NCBI GenBank assembly: GCA_032433765.1
Contig: JAVIAB010000073.1
Location: 54,411,787-54,475,786, forward strand
Reading direction: 5' to 3'
DNA from: Megaustenia siamemsis
Lineage: Eukaryota > Mollusca > Gastropoda > Stylommatophora > Ariophantidae
Length of the DNA: 64,000 nt
The notes below the pieces were generated by a model that did no database searches, was not told where the DNA came from, and saw only the letters and a list, made by a program, of their open reading frames with translations. A program made the translations under genes and the position numbers. Shown piece after piece: positions 1-12,424 of the stretch; position 1 is the first letter of the stretch; every line of letters begins with the position of its first letter.

Positions 1-1440
1 CCATACGTCTCTGATAAAACAACATGACATACGTGACTGTTACAACGAGATGACTATTACAACGAAATGACTGTTACATTGACATGACTGTTACATTGAC
101 ATGACTGTTACATTGACATGCCATACATGTCTACTACATCGACGATATACCATACGTGTCTGATAAAACGACATGACATACGTGACTGTTACAACGAGAT
201 GACTATTACAACGAAATGCCTGTTACATTGTCATGACTGTTACATTGACATGACTGTTACAATGACATGACATACGTGTCTACTACATCAACATACCTGA
301 TACAACGACATGTCTGTTACAACGACATACCATACGTGTCTGCTACAACGACATGACATATGTGTCTACTACATCGACATGACTGATGCAACGACATGTC
401 TGTTACAACGACATACCATACGTCTCTGATAAAACGACATGACATACGTGACTGTTACAACGAGATGACTATTACAACGAAATGACTGTTACATTGACAT
501 GCCTGTTACATTGACATGACTGTTACAATGACATGACATACGTGTCTACTACATCGACATGCCTGATACAACGACATGTATGTTACAACGACATGTCATA
601 CGTGTCTGATAAAACGACATGACATACGTGACTGTTACAACGAGATGACTATTACAACGAAATGCCTGTTACATTGTCATGACTGTTACATTGACATGAC
701 TGTTACAATGACATGACATACGTGTCTACTACATCGACATGCCTGATACAACGACATGTCTGTTACAACGACATACCATACGTGTCTGTTACAACGACAT
801 GACATACGTGTCTACTACATCGACATGACTGATGCAACGACATGTCTGTTACAACGACATACCATACGTCTCTGATAAAACGACATGACATACGTGACTG
901 TTACAACGAGATGACTATTACAACGAAATCCTGTTACATTGACATGACTGTTACATTGCCATGACTTTTACAATGACATGACATACGTGTCTACTACATC
1001 GACATCGGTGATACAACGACGTGTCTTTTACAACGACATACCATACGTGTCTGATAGAACGACATGACATACGTGACTGTTACAACGAGATGACTATTAC
1101 AACGAAATGCCTGTTACATTGACATGACTGTTACATTGACATGACTGTTACAATGACATGACATACGTGTCTACTACATCGACATGACTGATACAACAAC
1201 ATGTCTGTTACAACGACATACCATACGTGTCTGATAAAACGACATGCCATACGTGACTGTTACAACGAGATGCCTATTACAATGAAATGACTGTTACAAC
1301 GACATACCATACGTCTCTGATAAAACGACATGACACACGTGACTGTTACAACGAGCTGACTATTACAACGAAATGACTGTTACATTGACATGACTGTCAC
1401 AATGACATGACATACGTGTCTACTACCTCGACATGACATA
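1..1440. repeat. Complex tandem array of short CATGAC/TACAAC words
   Basis: Short units of roughly 18-22 bp (variants of ACATGACTGTTACAACG) are arranged in a higher-order pattern. Landmarks such as CATACGTCTCTGATAAAACG recur at about 1, 150, 416, 598, 861, 1040, 1220 and 1307, giving spacings near 180 and 265. The array runs off the left window edge and decays near 1440. Nothing coding is seen. It looks like satellite DNA or a large minisatellite. Confidence 0.9.
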
Positions 1441-1769
1441 CATGACTGCTACAATGACATAGCATGTAAACAGTCATTGAAAGCTGTCATCTGTTAATAC
1501 AAAAGTTGTCAGCTACTATTTCAAAAGTTGTCATCGACTAAAACAAAACCCACGGGATCTTTGATTGTGTACCCGTTAAAGTCATCATCGCTGTCGTATC
1601 CGTGTTATGAACAAGCGGTCAATTTGGACATTAATAAGTCTCATGATGCTTATGTTTCCACGGGTTAAATATATTTCAAAATGAATTTTATAGATACATT
1701 AAAGTTGTCATGCATAAAAATAACTATAAGACTCTACCGTCTCTCTACTATACATGAAAAAAAAGTAGT
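1441..1769. other. AT-rich stretch without gene
   Basis: No open frame, RNA-like structure or recognisable element is seen. A few degenerate words of the upstream array persist for the first hundred bases. Confidence 0.5.
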
Positions 1770-1803
1770 AGTTTAACTACTACTACTATTACTACAACCA
1801 CTA

Positions 1804-1836
<33 letters not shown>
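1770..1836. repeat. CTA/ACT trinucleotide tract followed by poly(A)
   Basis: An interrupted ACT/CTA microsatellite (about 1775-1804) runs directly into 32 consecutive A residues (1805-1836). This could be the 3' tail of an old retroposon, but no body is recognisable upstream. Confidence 0.7.
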
Positions 1837-1837
<1 letters not shown>

Positions 1838-2014
1838 ACTACAGTAATAGAATATTAAAAGTACATTAATTTACTGTCTCTCTGTTAGATGGCTAGACCA
1901 GCTTAAGTTACCCAAGTGAGAAATTTCACAGAGAAATAGGGTCTTTGATCATAACAGGTCCCCTACTGGGAGAGCTCACCCCGACCATGGCGCCGAGAGG
2001 TTGAGAGGTCAACG

Positions 2015-2165
2015 AGAGGTCACCGGGCATCCCGACATGAAATGTCACGGTTAACTCCCCCTGCGCGGCACGCGTTATGCGCGCGGGGCGCTGCCCTATA
2101 TATCTTCGTTAATTTAGCGCCTAAATGCGGGTCAATCTTTCTCTACTACTAGCTAGCTGTCAGGC
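2015..2165 (+). promoter_or_regulatory. Promoter-like module, copy 1
   Basis: A GC-rich block containing GAAATGTCACGGTTAACTCC leads into a CpG-rich stretch (GCGCGGCACGCG) and then CTATATATCTTCGTTAATTT, a TATA-like core. The same order recurs at 2625-2760. Related GAAATGTCAC words also occur near 2371 and 2463. No gene is visible immediately downstream. It may be a transposon promoter (LTR or LINE 5' region); the functional call is inference. Confidence 0.35.
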
Positions 2166-2217
2166 ACCAACAAAAGCCTCACGATTCACCTGTCTCATTC
2201 AGCCTCTAATTCTGTGA

Positions 2218-2290
2218 TCGCCTGTAGCATAGTGGTAAGTGTCTGGCCTGGCACGCCGTAGACCCGTGTTCGAAATCAGATGGAGACTGT
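2218..2290 (+). mobile_element. tRNA-derived SINE head
   Basis: The sequence carries an A-box-like element (TAGCATAGTGGTAAGTG) and, about 30 bases on, a B-box-like element (GTGTTCGAAATC), followed by a T run. This is the layout of an internal RNA polymerase III promoter of tRNA origin. The SINE body downstream appears to merge with the 91-bp duplication at 2297. It is not called as a working tRNA gene because the acceptor stem does not pair well. Confidence 0.55.
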
Positions 2291-2296
2291 TTTTTT

Positions 2297-2478
2297 AAAA
2301 TAATTCGGAATTTTTAAAATACGGAGCGCCGAGGTCACGCCGACAGACACCCCCAGTCAACATCCCGACACGAAATGTCACAGTTCAAAAATAATTCGGA
2401 ATTTTTAAAATACGGAGCGCCGAGGTCACGCCGACAGACACCCCCAGTCAACATCCCGATACGAAATGTCACCGTTAA
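2297..2478. repeat. 91-bp direct duplication
   Basis: Two adjacent copies (starting about 2297 and 2388) share the segment from AAAATAATTCGGAATTTTTA through the GGAGCGCCGAGGTCACGCCG block to the GAAATGTCAC motif. There are few differences (for example CCCGACACG versus CCCGATACG). Confidence 0.85.
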
Positions 2479-2624
2479 CTCCCCCTGCGCCTACAGTACA
2501 TTAGGCGCCCAGAAGAAACCTCATTATGAGAAACCTGATGTTGTATAATCTACTAACCTATCACTATCGCTCAAGTACACCAAGCGCACAAAAGTCAGCA
2601 CACACCAGACATAAACACGTCACC

Positions 2625-2760
2625 TCCGGGGTCACCGACACGAAAGGTCACGGTTAACTCCCCCTGTCTCTCGTGTACATGTGGTGCGCTGCGCACCACA
2701 CTATATATCTTTGTTAATTTACGGGCCAAATGCGACTCAGTTACACCCTTGTATACTACT
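2625..2760 (+). promoter_or_regulatory. Promoter-like module, copy 2, with dyad and TATA
   Basis: This is a second copy of the 2015-2165 module. Bases 2681-2699 (GTGGTGCGCTGCGCACCAC) form a perfect inverted repeat with 9-bp arms around one base. CTATATATCTTTGTTAATTT follows from 2701. The module abuts the large direct repeat at 2761. The architecture suggests a start-site region of a mobile element, but no transcript evidence exists. Confidence 0.4.
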
Positions 2761-4154
2761 AGCTTGTTTTTTGTGGTATATTCCCTCCGCTTTTCAGTGT
2801 ATTATATTCAGCTGTTTCTTGAAGCCTTTCCGGTCAGCGGTAGTTTCTATCATAATTAGAGTCTGTTAGATCCAGTCTGATTGATTACTTGTTAAAAACG
2901 TTGCACTGTGTTCATGCGCCAGTGACCCAGTGCATCCGATTTCAGCCTGCATTTTATTCAGGTTTGCTTTCCTTAGCCTTTGATTGTCCCCAATCTTCCT
3001 GCAAGGCAGCATTTTGTCTTTTCTGTAGGGGGATTCTGCCCTTAGATAGTCGGCCCTCCCAGGTTTACGAGCACCATCTGGACAAGCTTGATGTAATAAT
3101 TAGTTGGTGATTAGACCATCACCATCACACATCAAACAACAGACTATAAGACCCTCCTAACTATCACGAACTTCCAGGAGTCTCACTGATGCTGACAAGT
3201 CATGTAAAAAACCCTACTCCGTCTTTCATTGATTAGAGTACGACCGTCCTAGGGCTATGCAACTGACTTGATGACGTAGCTCACACAACAATGGCTGCAC
3301 TCGCAATATCCCAGTTACTATAGTAAAAGCAGCCAACAGCACACGAAAAGTTGATGCACAATTTCAAAAGTGAAAACTACTACTGGCTAGACAGAGCAGA
3401 GCTTAGCAAGGAGTTGTACCATGCAAGAACTTGGCGTCATACAATTACATCGACGGTTTTGGAACATCACATGATGTGTTGACGTAATTCGCATATATCG
3501 CTAGGCAGGGGAAGGTCGTATTCACAAACTTTTGACTTGACAATGAAGAACAATGATGTGATTAGAACCTGTTATCATCGGCGAACTTTGCTAACTGGAT
3601 CAGTTGATTAGCTCAGACGCAGAAAATTACACCGTAGAGCCGAAGCTAATCAGTTCTCTAATGCGACTTCTGCAGCGGTCCAGCGAACGTGACCTCATTT
3701 CACCATGTTAGGAAACGGAAGTCATGTCTGACATGACTTGTGCGATGAATTATAGTTCTTGAAAGTATTTGAGGCTCCGATTCGATCGTTCCTTGACGAA
3801 TTTCATCCATTATTTCCTTATTATGTTTCAGTATCGTATTTTAATGTTTTACCTGTCCAGTCTATGATATCACCAATCCATTTCCTATTTGGGGACAGGG
3901 TTGGTTGCCTGGAGGTATGACGTCTGACTCTAGACAAGAAGAATCCTGAGCACAGACAGTGGGGATTTTTCACTTTGTATCCATGGATTCTTGTTGTCAT
4001 TACCTCCACTTTATCTGTATAGTGAGATGAGATTTCTAGCCCTCTCAGATAAAGTCGGACAAATTAGCTGAAGATGGAGGGAGATTACCACAAGAGAACC
4101 ATCCGCTCAGTTATGATGAAGCCAAATCCATCCCCAAAGGTCAGTTCCATGAAA
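2761..4154. repeat. Left copy of 1.39-kb direct repeat
   Basis: Collinear with 62607-64000 (offset 59846, no net indel seen), with only scattered substitutions such as AGATAGTCGG versus AGATGGTCGG. The first ~30 bases are the antisense 5' part of the LINE open frame found whole at 59.6-62.7 kb. The far end is the sense-strand RNase H/C-terminal end of the same LINE type. The middle holds a short antisense RTE-like C-terminal fragment and otherwise no gene. The right copy is cut by the window edge. Confidence 0.9.
3821..4030 (-). pseudogene. RTE-like LINE C-terminal scrap
   Basis: The minus frame reads a short peptide with RKWIGDIIDWTGKT, similar to the W-x-D-(I/V)-x-x-W-T-G-K end of RTE-type reverse transcriptase proteins, then stops after about 62 codons. 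No RT domain is attached. The same scrap lies in the right repeat copy at 63667-63855, so it travelled with that duplication. The family call rests on one short motif. Confidence 0.35.
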
Positions 4155-4462
4155 AATGGAAACGAGAACACCTAAAGCATAACGAGAGGGACGGATACCA
4201 TCAACTATCAAGGAGGGATCAAATCATCATACTTCGCCTACGCACTGGCCACAATAGAATGAGGAATCACATGTTCACCAAATTCAATATAGGTACAACC
4301 AGCCTAATATGTTCTACAGGATTGCCCCCAGTACACAGACCTGAGAAGAGCAATGTGGTACACACCCAACTCCCTGGAAGAGAAACTATATGGGGCAATC
4401 TATTCGCTTAAACAGACAGCTGACTTCATGAGAGAGTCTGGAATCCTACTGTGATTGAGTCT
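4060..4462 (+). pseudogene. LINE RNase H/C-terminal fragment, I-type family 1
   Basis: The plus strand encodes ADKLAEDGGRLPQENH-like residues (the end of the LINE RNase H domain). The C-terminal region follows, with the words HQLSRRDQ and RLRTGHNRMR, a cysteine/histidine tail and EEKLYGAI. It matches the reverse complement of 59.62-60.23 kb and 14.16-14.63 kb. Frame breaks interrupt it. It ends near 4462 and is followed by a GA tract, probably the 3' tail. Confidence 0.75.
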
Positions 4463-4467
4463 TGATC

Positions 4468-4468
<1 letters not shown>

Positions 4469-4502
<34 letters not shown>
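4469..4502. repeat. (GA)n tract, LINE 3' tail
   Basis: About 17 GA dinucleotides lie directly after the LINE fragment's last codons. The related LINE at 59.62 kb shows a short CT (GA on its own strand) run at the equivalent place, so this is likely part of the element's 3' end. Confidence 0.7.
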
Positions 4503-4505
<3 letters not shown>

Positions 4506-5225
4506 AATCGAAAAACAGGAGGTCCTGTTAAACGTTAAAGAATCATTAACAGTTGAATGTTGAAAAGAGTAAGACAATGCTGGTTGCTCGGGAAAACGTA
4601 TTAAGCCAATTTACGCATGTCGAAAACGGATGTTTCGGGCTGAAATAAGCAAATATCACGGAACTAGCAACGCAGCAGCATCCATCGCAACCATTTCACG
4701 AGTGAGCACTCAGAAGAACATTTCCTATTTTATCATATTCTCTCTCACACCCATATTTATGTCATGCCTATTTCTTTATCCAAGTAAAACAGCACTAGTA
4801 TGTTTATTTTTATTTTCCTTTCCTGACTGTCTCATTTGTATTTTGGTCTCTGTTTGATGTACAGCGAATCTTATGCAAACAACTCAATACAGAGCTTGAT
4901 TTCATTTCCTGAATGGACATCTGTTTGTGGGGAAGGGGGATGACGTTAAGCAAACATTAAAATAATTAAAAGTGTTGTTGAGTACTGTTCTTATCTAATT
5001 AATCGAATGGCAGAATTTTTGTTCAAGCCTTTCTACTATTGTTGTCTTTTTGATTTATCTCGAACTTGATGATGTATGTTAGATAGATGTTTTAAACTGT
5101 ACGGTTTCTGAAAAAGAGTTAAGTCTGTCATTTATTATGATTGATGCTGCTATGGAAATGTTACTTTTTAATATTACATATTGCATATCGTGTATATTTT
5201 AGCAATGAACATTGTGTTTTTTTTT
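4503..5225. other. AT-rich, no gene recognised
   Basis: Open frames here are short and show no domain. A run of T (5218-5227) directly precedes the RTE fragment. Confidence 0.5.
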
Positions 5226-6400
5226 TAGAGATAAAGGAACAAGCAATGCCATTTATATCATAAGATCTTTAGTAGAAAGAGCCATAGAGGTGAAAACAGA
5301 TCTATACCTATGTTTCATAGATTACACCAAGGCATTTGACAAAGTAAAGTACCAATAAATAATCAAAATTTTAGAAAGCATAAACGTAGACTGCAAAGAT
5401 CTAAGAATAATACAGAACATGTACTGGCAACAAACAGCGGCTATAAGAACTGGAAACCAACTGGGAATGTTTCAAAAATAAAACAGGGTGTTAGACAAGG
5501 TTGTGTGCTGTCACCAGATTTGTTTAATATTTATAGTGGGATTATTTTAAGATCCATAAGGGGCATGCATGGAATTACAATTGGAGGTCATAATATAAAT
5601 AATCTAAGGTATCCTGATGATACAGTCTTAATCGCTAAGAGTGAAAATAAGTTACAAGAAATGTTGGACATTATAATGAAAGAAAGTAAAAATAAAGGAC
5701 TCAGCCTTAATAGAAAAAAGACAGAGGTAATGATAACAACAAAGAAAAAGGCATCACCTCAGTGCAAAATAAAGACAAGTGGAACAATATTAAAACAGGT
5801 CAATGAATTTAAATATTTGGGAACTTTGTTAACCTCAGACGGAAGATGTACAACAGAGGTGAGATGCAGAATGGCTCAGGCAAAAGCAGCTTTCCGAAAA
5901 ATGAGGAAGATAATATGCAATCCATTTTTAACAATAGAAACAAGAAAAAGAGTTCTTAAATGTTACTAGAGCCAGTCTTAACATATGGATGCGAATCATG
6001 GACAATAGGACAACAGACAAGAAAATCACTGGAATATGTGGAAATGTGGTTTTACAGAAGAATGTTGAGAGTACCATGGACAGCTAAGAAGAGTAATGAA
6101 GATGTTCCGAGAGAGGTCAAAGCAGAAAGAGAGCTAATTTCCAATATTAGGAAGAAACAATCATCATTTTTTGGCCATGTAATGAGAAGAGAACAACTAG
6201 AATATATTGTAACAAATGGAAAAATTGAGGGACGAAGAGATAGAGGGAAGCAAAGAGAAAAAATAACAGACAGCTTAAGAGAATGGCTTGGCAGAAGGTC
6301 AACAACAGAAATGATAAATAGCTGCCGAGATCGAAAGTTGTGGAGAGACATGATCACCTACTCCAGCAGGCCCGGTACTTGATGATGATCGTGTATATAT
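5226..6400 (+). pseudogene. RTE-like LINE family 1, 5'-truncated RT and C-terminus
   Basis: The fragment begins inside the reverse transcriptase (CFIDYTKAFDKVKY, motif A) and continues in a second frame with KQGVRQGCVLSPDLF (motif B). Near 5610 it carries YPDD where active enzymes have YADD. A third frame from 5960 holds the C-terminal region with EPVLTYGCESWT, FFGHVMRRE and GRRDRGKQRE. At least two frame shifts, an in-frame TAA near 5356 and the altered catalytic box make it inactive. The 3' end is a GATGAT run near 6380. Several family relatives lie elsewhere in the window. Confidence 0.9.
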
Positions 6401-7604
6401 ATATATAGATTAGACACAAAAACTGAATTTGAATGACTGTGTAACATTGTCAACACCTGCCGAAAGCTCGTTTTCTTCTATGCCCCTTACCCCCAAAAGC
6501 ACTATTTCTCAGTGCTCAGGATGATCACGATAAACCAATGATATATCAAATAATAAGATAAATATCATGCAAGAGGCACACAAAATAAGATTGACCAATA
6601 CACACAGTTGCAATCATTGGAAGACTACAGGGGTAAGGAAAAGTTAAGTAAGCAATTCCCAGAAATGAAAATAATATAGAATACTACTCTGTAGAGGCCA
6701 AACTTTGAAAGAAAAATGAATAGCATATTACAAGAATGATATTTTCTATATAAACAATTAAATTAATAAATTATTGTTAGATTAACTAATGTGGCGATGT
6801 AAAGAGTGGTAATGTCTTTAGATCTTCATGTTGTTAAAAGGTATCTGATTGTAGCATGGCTATTGTTCAATATAAGACAACTAATGATAGTCACAAAATT
6901 CACGGTACATTACTTACTATTAAAGTTTTGATTCCACTCATTTTAAATGAGTGTGGCTTGTAATAATTTGTGTGGTTTTCCTGGTAAGGTTATGTCTGGG
7001 GTAACAGGTCCTCAATCGTCTTGTAGTGAACTATGGGAATGTGAGTTATACGCAGTCTGTGTCGTCTCTTAATGACACAAACAACTAGGATACATTGGAC
7101 GCAAATGCTCTGAAGGGAAACAAAGAGCACTCAAGTGGGTGGATACTTAAAAAAAACCAGCGAATAAAAAGCAGGTTACATAAGTGTCCACTTACATTTA
7201 AAATGAGCAACAACGGGTTAGTTAAGTTTGAAGTGCATACAAACAACACAACGTTTAGTTTGTTCGATGTAGTAACTAAAGTTCCCTGACAAGATTTTAA
7301 AGTTCACCACTTTAGATAATCTACATCTACTCTAGCCATCAAAAGCTTTGTTATGAGACTTAATCAACTTATATTTGTTACAGAATCTCGCGGATTGTTA
7401 CAAAATGTTTTGAGTTCAAAACTCGACTTAATAAACAAAAGACGCTATATTTGTTACGTGAACAGAACAAGTTGAGTCGGCGAGCTTTGCTAGTATCCTG
7501 TGCAATAGTGTGAAGACCCTTGACATCTCTCATCTATTTATCTAAGCAGGATGTCAGGATGTACAAGCTTGAACCAGGAGACAATATCAGATATAGAATG
7601 ACAA
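6401..7604. other. No recognisable gene
   Basis: AT-rich. An open frame of 64 codons at 7095-7289 on the plus strand ends in a stop but has no recognisable domain and no convincing splice context. A TA microsatellite of ten or so dinucleotides starts at 6393. Confidence 0.5.
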
Positions 7605-10586
7605 AAACTGGTGGTGGAACGAACTGGTGGTGGGACGAACTGTTGGTGGGACGAACTGGTTATAGGACGAACTGTTGGTGGGACGAACTGGTGGTGGAAC
7701 GAACTGGTGGTGGGACGAACAGTTGGTAGGACGAACTGTTGGTGGGATGAACTGGTGATAGGACGAACTGGTGGTGGGATTGTCTGGTGGTCAGACGAAC
7801 TGGTGGTGGGACGAACTGGTATTGAGACGAACTGGTAGTAGGACGAACTGGAGGTGGGACGAACTGGTGGTGGGACGAACTGGTGGTGGGACGAACTGGT
7901 ATTGAGACGAAATGGTAGTAGGACGAACTGGTGGTGGGACGAATTGGTGGTGGGACGAACTGGTAGTGGGACAAACTGGTATTGAGACGAACTGGTAGTG
8001 GGACGAACTGGTGGTGGGACGAACTGGTGGTGAGACAAACTGGTATTGAGACGAACTGGTGGTTAGACAAACTGGTATTGAGACGAACTGGTGGTGGGAC
8101 GAACTGGTATTGAGACGAACTGGTAGTAGGACGAACTGGTGGTGGGACGAACTGGTGGTGGGACAAACTGGTATTGAGACGAACTAGTGGTTAGACAAAC
8201 TGGTATTGAGACGAACTGGTGGTGGGACGAACTGGTATTGAGACGAACTGGTAGTAGGACGAACTGGTGGTAGGACGAACTGGTGGTGGGACGAACTGGT
8301 ATTGAGACGAACTAGTGGTTAGACAAACTGGTATTGAGACGAACTGGTGGTGGGACGAACTGGTATTGAGACGAACTGGTAGTAGGACGAACTGGTGGTG
8401 GGACGAACTGGTGGTGGGACAAACTGGTATTGAGACGAACTAGTGGTTAGACAAACTGGTATTGAGACGAACTGGTGGTGGGACGAACTGGTATTGAGAC
8501 GAACTGGTAGTAGGACGAACTGGTGGTGGGACGAACTGGTGGTGGGACGAACTGGTAGTGGGACAAACTGTTATTGAGACAAACTGGTATTGAGACGAAC
8601 TGGTGGTGGGACGAATTGGTGGTGGGACGAACTGGTAGTAGGACGAACTGGTGGTGGGACGAACTGGTGGTGGGACGAACTGGTAGTGGGACGAACTGGT
8701 GGTGGGACGAACTGGTGGTGGGACGAACTGGTAGTGGGACAAACTGGTATTGAGACGAACTGGTAGTAGGACGAACTGGTGGTGGGACGAACTGGTGGTG
8801 GGACGAACTGGTCGTGGGACGAACTGGTGGTGGGACGAACTGGTGGTGGGACGAACTGGTGGTGGGACGAACTGGTGGTGGGACGAACTGGTATTGAGAC
8901 GAACTGGTAGTAGGACGAACTGGTGGTGGGACGAACTGGTGGTGGGACGAACTGGTAGTGGGACAAACTGGTATTGAGACGAACTGGTAGTGGGACGAAC
9001 TGGTGGTGGGACGAACTGGTGGTGAGACAAACTGGTATTGAGACGAACTAGTGGTTAGACAAACTGGTATTGAGACGAACTGGTGGTGGGAGGAACTGGT
9101 ATTGAGACGAACTGGTAGTAGGACGAACTGGTTGTGGGACGAACTGGTGGTGGGACGAACTGGTAGTGGGACAAACTGGTATTGAGACGAACTGGTGGTG
9201 GGACGAACTGGTGGTGGGACGAACTGGTGGTGAGACAAACTGGTATTGAGACGAACTGGTGGTTAGACAAACTGGTATTGAGACGAACTGGTGGTGGGAC
9301 AAACTGGTATTGAGACGAACTGGAAGTGGGACGAACTGGTATTGAGACGAACTGGTGGTGAGACAAACTGGTATTGAGACGAACTGGTGGTGAGACAAAC
9401 TGGTATTGAGACGAATTGGAAGTGGGACGAACTGGTGGTGGGACGAACTGGTGGTGGGACAAACTGGTATTGAGACGAATTGGTGGTGGGACGAACTGGT
9501 GGTGAGACAAACTGGTATTGAGACGAATTGATGGTGGGACGAACTGGTGGTGAGACAAACTGGTATTGAGACGAACTGGTGGTGGGACGAACTGGTAGTG
9601 GGATGAACTGGTGGTGGGACGAACTGGTAGTGGGATGAACTGGTGGTGGGACGAACTGGTGGTGAGACAAACTGGTGGTGGGACGAACTGGTGGTGGGAC
9701 GAACTGGTGGTGAGACAAACTGGTATTGAGACGAACTGGTAGTGGGACGAACTGGTGGTGGGACGAACTGGTAGTGGGACGAACTGGTGGTGGGACGAAC
9801 TGGTGGTGAGACAAACTGGTATTGAGACGAAACTGGTAGTGGGACGAACTGGTAGTGGGACGAACTGGTGGTGGGACGAACTGGTGGTGAGACAAACTGG
9901 TATTGAGACGAACTGGTAGTGGGACGAACTGGTAGTGGGGCGAACTGGTGGTGGGACGAACTGGTGGTGAGACAAACTGGTATTGAGACGAACTGGTAGT
10001 GGGACGAACTGGTGGTGGGACGAACTGGTGGTTTGGACGAACTGGTTGTGAGACAAACTGGTATTGAGACGAACTGGTGGTGAGACAAACTGCTGATGGG
10101 ATGAACTGGTGGCGAGACAAACTGCTGATGGGATGAACTGGTGGCGAGACAAACTGCTGATGGGATGAACTGGTGGCGAGACAAACTGCTGATGGGATGA
10201 ACTGGTGGCGAGACAAACTGCTGATGGGATGAACTGGTGGTGAGACAAACTGCTGATGGGATGAACTGGTGGTGAGACAAACTCCTGATGGGATGAACTG
10301 GTGGCGAGACAAACTGCTGATGGGATGAACTGGTGGTGAGACAAACTCCTGATGGGATGAACTGGTGGCGAGACAAACTCCTGATGGGATGAACTGGTGG
10401 CGAGACAAACTGCTGATGGGATGAACTGGTGGTGAGACAAACTGCTGATGGGATGAACTGGTGGCGAGACAAACTGCTGATGGGATGAACTGGTGGCGAG
10501 ACAAACTGCTGATGGGATGAACTGGTGGTGAGACAAACTCCTGATGGGATGAACTGGTGGCGAGACAAACTCCTGATGGGATGAAC
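7605..10586. repeat. 3-kb 16-bp minisatellite
   Basis: Roughly 185 tandem copies of GGTGGTGGGACGAACT with a limited set of variants in the first half (GGTATTGAGAC, GGTAGTAGGAC, GGTAGTGGGAC). From about 10085 the array switches to a homogeneous 32-bp dimer containing CTGATGGGATGAACTGGTGG. Because 16 is not a multiple of 3, every frame cycles through the same 16 codons. The minus strand has no stop in that cycle, so three overlapping long frames (up to 514 codons) stay open. These are not genes. Confidence 0.95.
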
Positions 10587-10689
10587 CCTCACATAAGAGT
10601 CAGTAATAAGGAAAAAAAAGACAACAATAAAGCTCTACTTACAATGTAAAATTCTAATTTGAAATCTGTTTAAAGAAAAATACATAAAA

Positions 10690-10985
10690 AAATTATCATC
10701 ATCATCGTGTGCTATACTGTTGTAGGCGATCATGGTCTTCGACAATTCTCTACCCAGAGTACATCGGATCAATTCTGTTGTTGACCGCTTTATGTGACAT
10801 GACACCAAGCTATCCAATATCTTCTATCTTTGTCGTCCGTGAACTCTCTTTCTCTGTATTTTGCCTGTTGTAACCAAGTATTCCAACTTCTCATGATGTG
10901 CCCGAAAAAGTTGATTGTTTCTTTCTAATGTTTTTTAGGAGAACTTCTAACATTCTTCTATGAAATCCCATCTCTATGGCTTTTA
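10690..10985 (-). pseudogene. RTE-like LINE family 1, decayed C-terminal end
   Basis: The minus strand resembles the 20.4-21.1 kb copy: RCT-x-RELS, the DSLVSCH stretch, a basic run and FFGH-like remnants, with numerous indels. It begins at an ATGATGATG-type 3' tail (10697-10706 on the plus strand reads CATCATCATC). Non-functional. Confidence 0.7.
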
Positions 10986-10989
10986 AGCC

Positions 10990-12424
10990 ATAGTAAATAA
11001 AAGAAATATTGAGGAATTGAGAGATCATCAAGTAAAAAAATAAATGTATACAAATATGTCGTGCCAATTATAACAGAGTAATTTGTTAAGTCAATCACTG
11101 TTTATTTGTCAAATCCCTTGGCCTCATGATGATCACAATTATAGGACTGATTCTTGATAGAAAACTGTTGATGATAATTAAATAATTAATTGTTCCACTT
11201 ACTCTACTGAACTTGTTCCTCTCAATTCCTCGAATGGATAATAAATAACATATACTCTACCTTACCGTGTTGGGATGAGAAGTAGACTATCGTTGTATGT
11301 CACACCCCTAAAATGCCGTACAGTTACAGTTCTATTTATTGTTTGCTCTGTCTCTGTACCACTTGTAGACCGACTGACGCAAATAATGTACTAGTATTTC
11401 TCTATTATCTCTATAGACTGCATCTAACTAACTCTAACTCACTTCTAGTTTGGTTAGACTCTAATTTCTGATACTAAACTCGCACTGATTGTCTCTTGCC
11501 TCATGGCTCGGTTAAATTGGAAGTAAATCTAATCGTAGAATCACCAGAATTATTCAAATCAACGAAGTCTCTCAAATACATTCATCTCTACAAAAATCAT
11601 TCAAATCATTCTGTGCTCAACTATTTACAAATATGTCCCCTGTTCTAGTCATCCAATGAAAAGAGGTGTTAGTGAGTGTCTACGAGTGACTACCAGATGA
11701 ACACGGTGGAGATGTGTCTGTTTTCCTGGTTGACATGGTCATTCTCGGGTCATTAGACTAGAATCTTCTCTATATTTCCTTATTGCTATTCTAGATATCA
11801 TGCGTTCACCAAGTGACCCTTACGGTCAATGGCTTCTCAATTTTAAGATGAAAATATCTAGTTATTGTCTTATTTTGCTCGTGACTTTTACCTCTAAGTG
11901 AATTCTCAGCTTAACCTGCCAATATTTTTTAGGACTTAACTTGAACTATTTAGTTGGTGTGAAGTTCTTTTTTTTATCATCTCCACTTTTCTTTCTTTCT
12001 ATCCACCATATCTCATTCTACAAGTGTCGTCTTAGTCCTATTAGTTATATGAATACCATTGCCTCAATGAATAATGTTACGTTTAATCGTCTTTTCATCT
12101 GTGCAAACACATCATACCCTAACCATGGACCAACTGTAAAAATGAAGAAAAAAAATAATCCCAGATGTTCCAGGAATAATCTCCAAAAAAATTAGCTATC
12201 CGATACATAATAGCCTTACCACGCGGGCTCCAAGAAAAATAACCCAGGGGTACATGGACACAGATAGATCTGCAACTTCCATATTGTAGAGTCTTCCATA
12301 TTGTTTTCAACTTAATTGAAAAATTGAACTGTAGGAAATAAGAGAAGTTCATTTCACCATCAGTTATGCAACTTCTGACATCTGTAGAAGATAGTGACTC
12401 TAACTCCACAACAAAATTTAACAG
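10990..12424. other. No gene recognised
   Basis: AT-rich intergenic or intronic DNA. Open frames at 11941-12195 (plus) and 12119-12409 (minus) overlap each other and show no domain. 11.1-11.5 kb is pyrimidine-rich with a TTTATT word and could be an old solo LTR, but I see no partner copy. Confidence 0.4.

Noticed and set aside
9048..10592. Minus-strand ORFs of 514, 493 and 413 codons
   Set aside because: All three frames are open only because a 16-bp unit without stops is repeated; no start context, domain or codon bias beyond the repeat.
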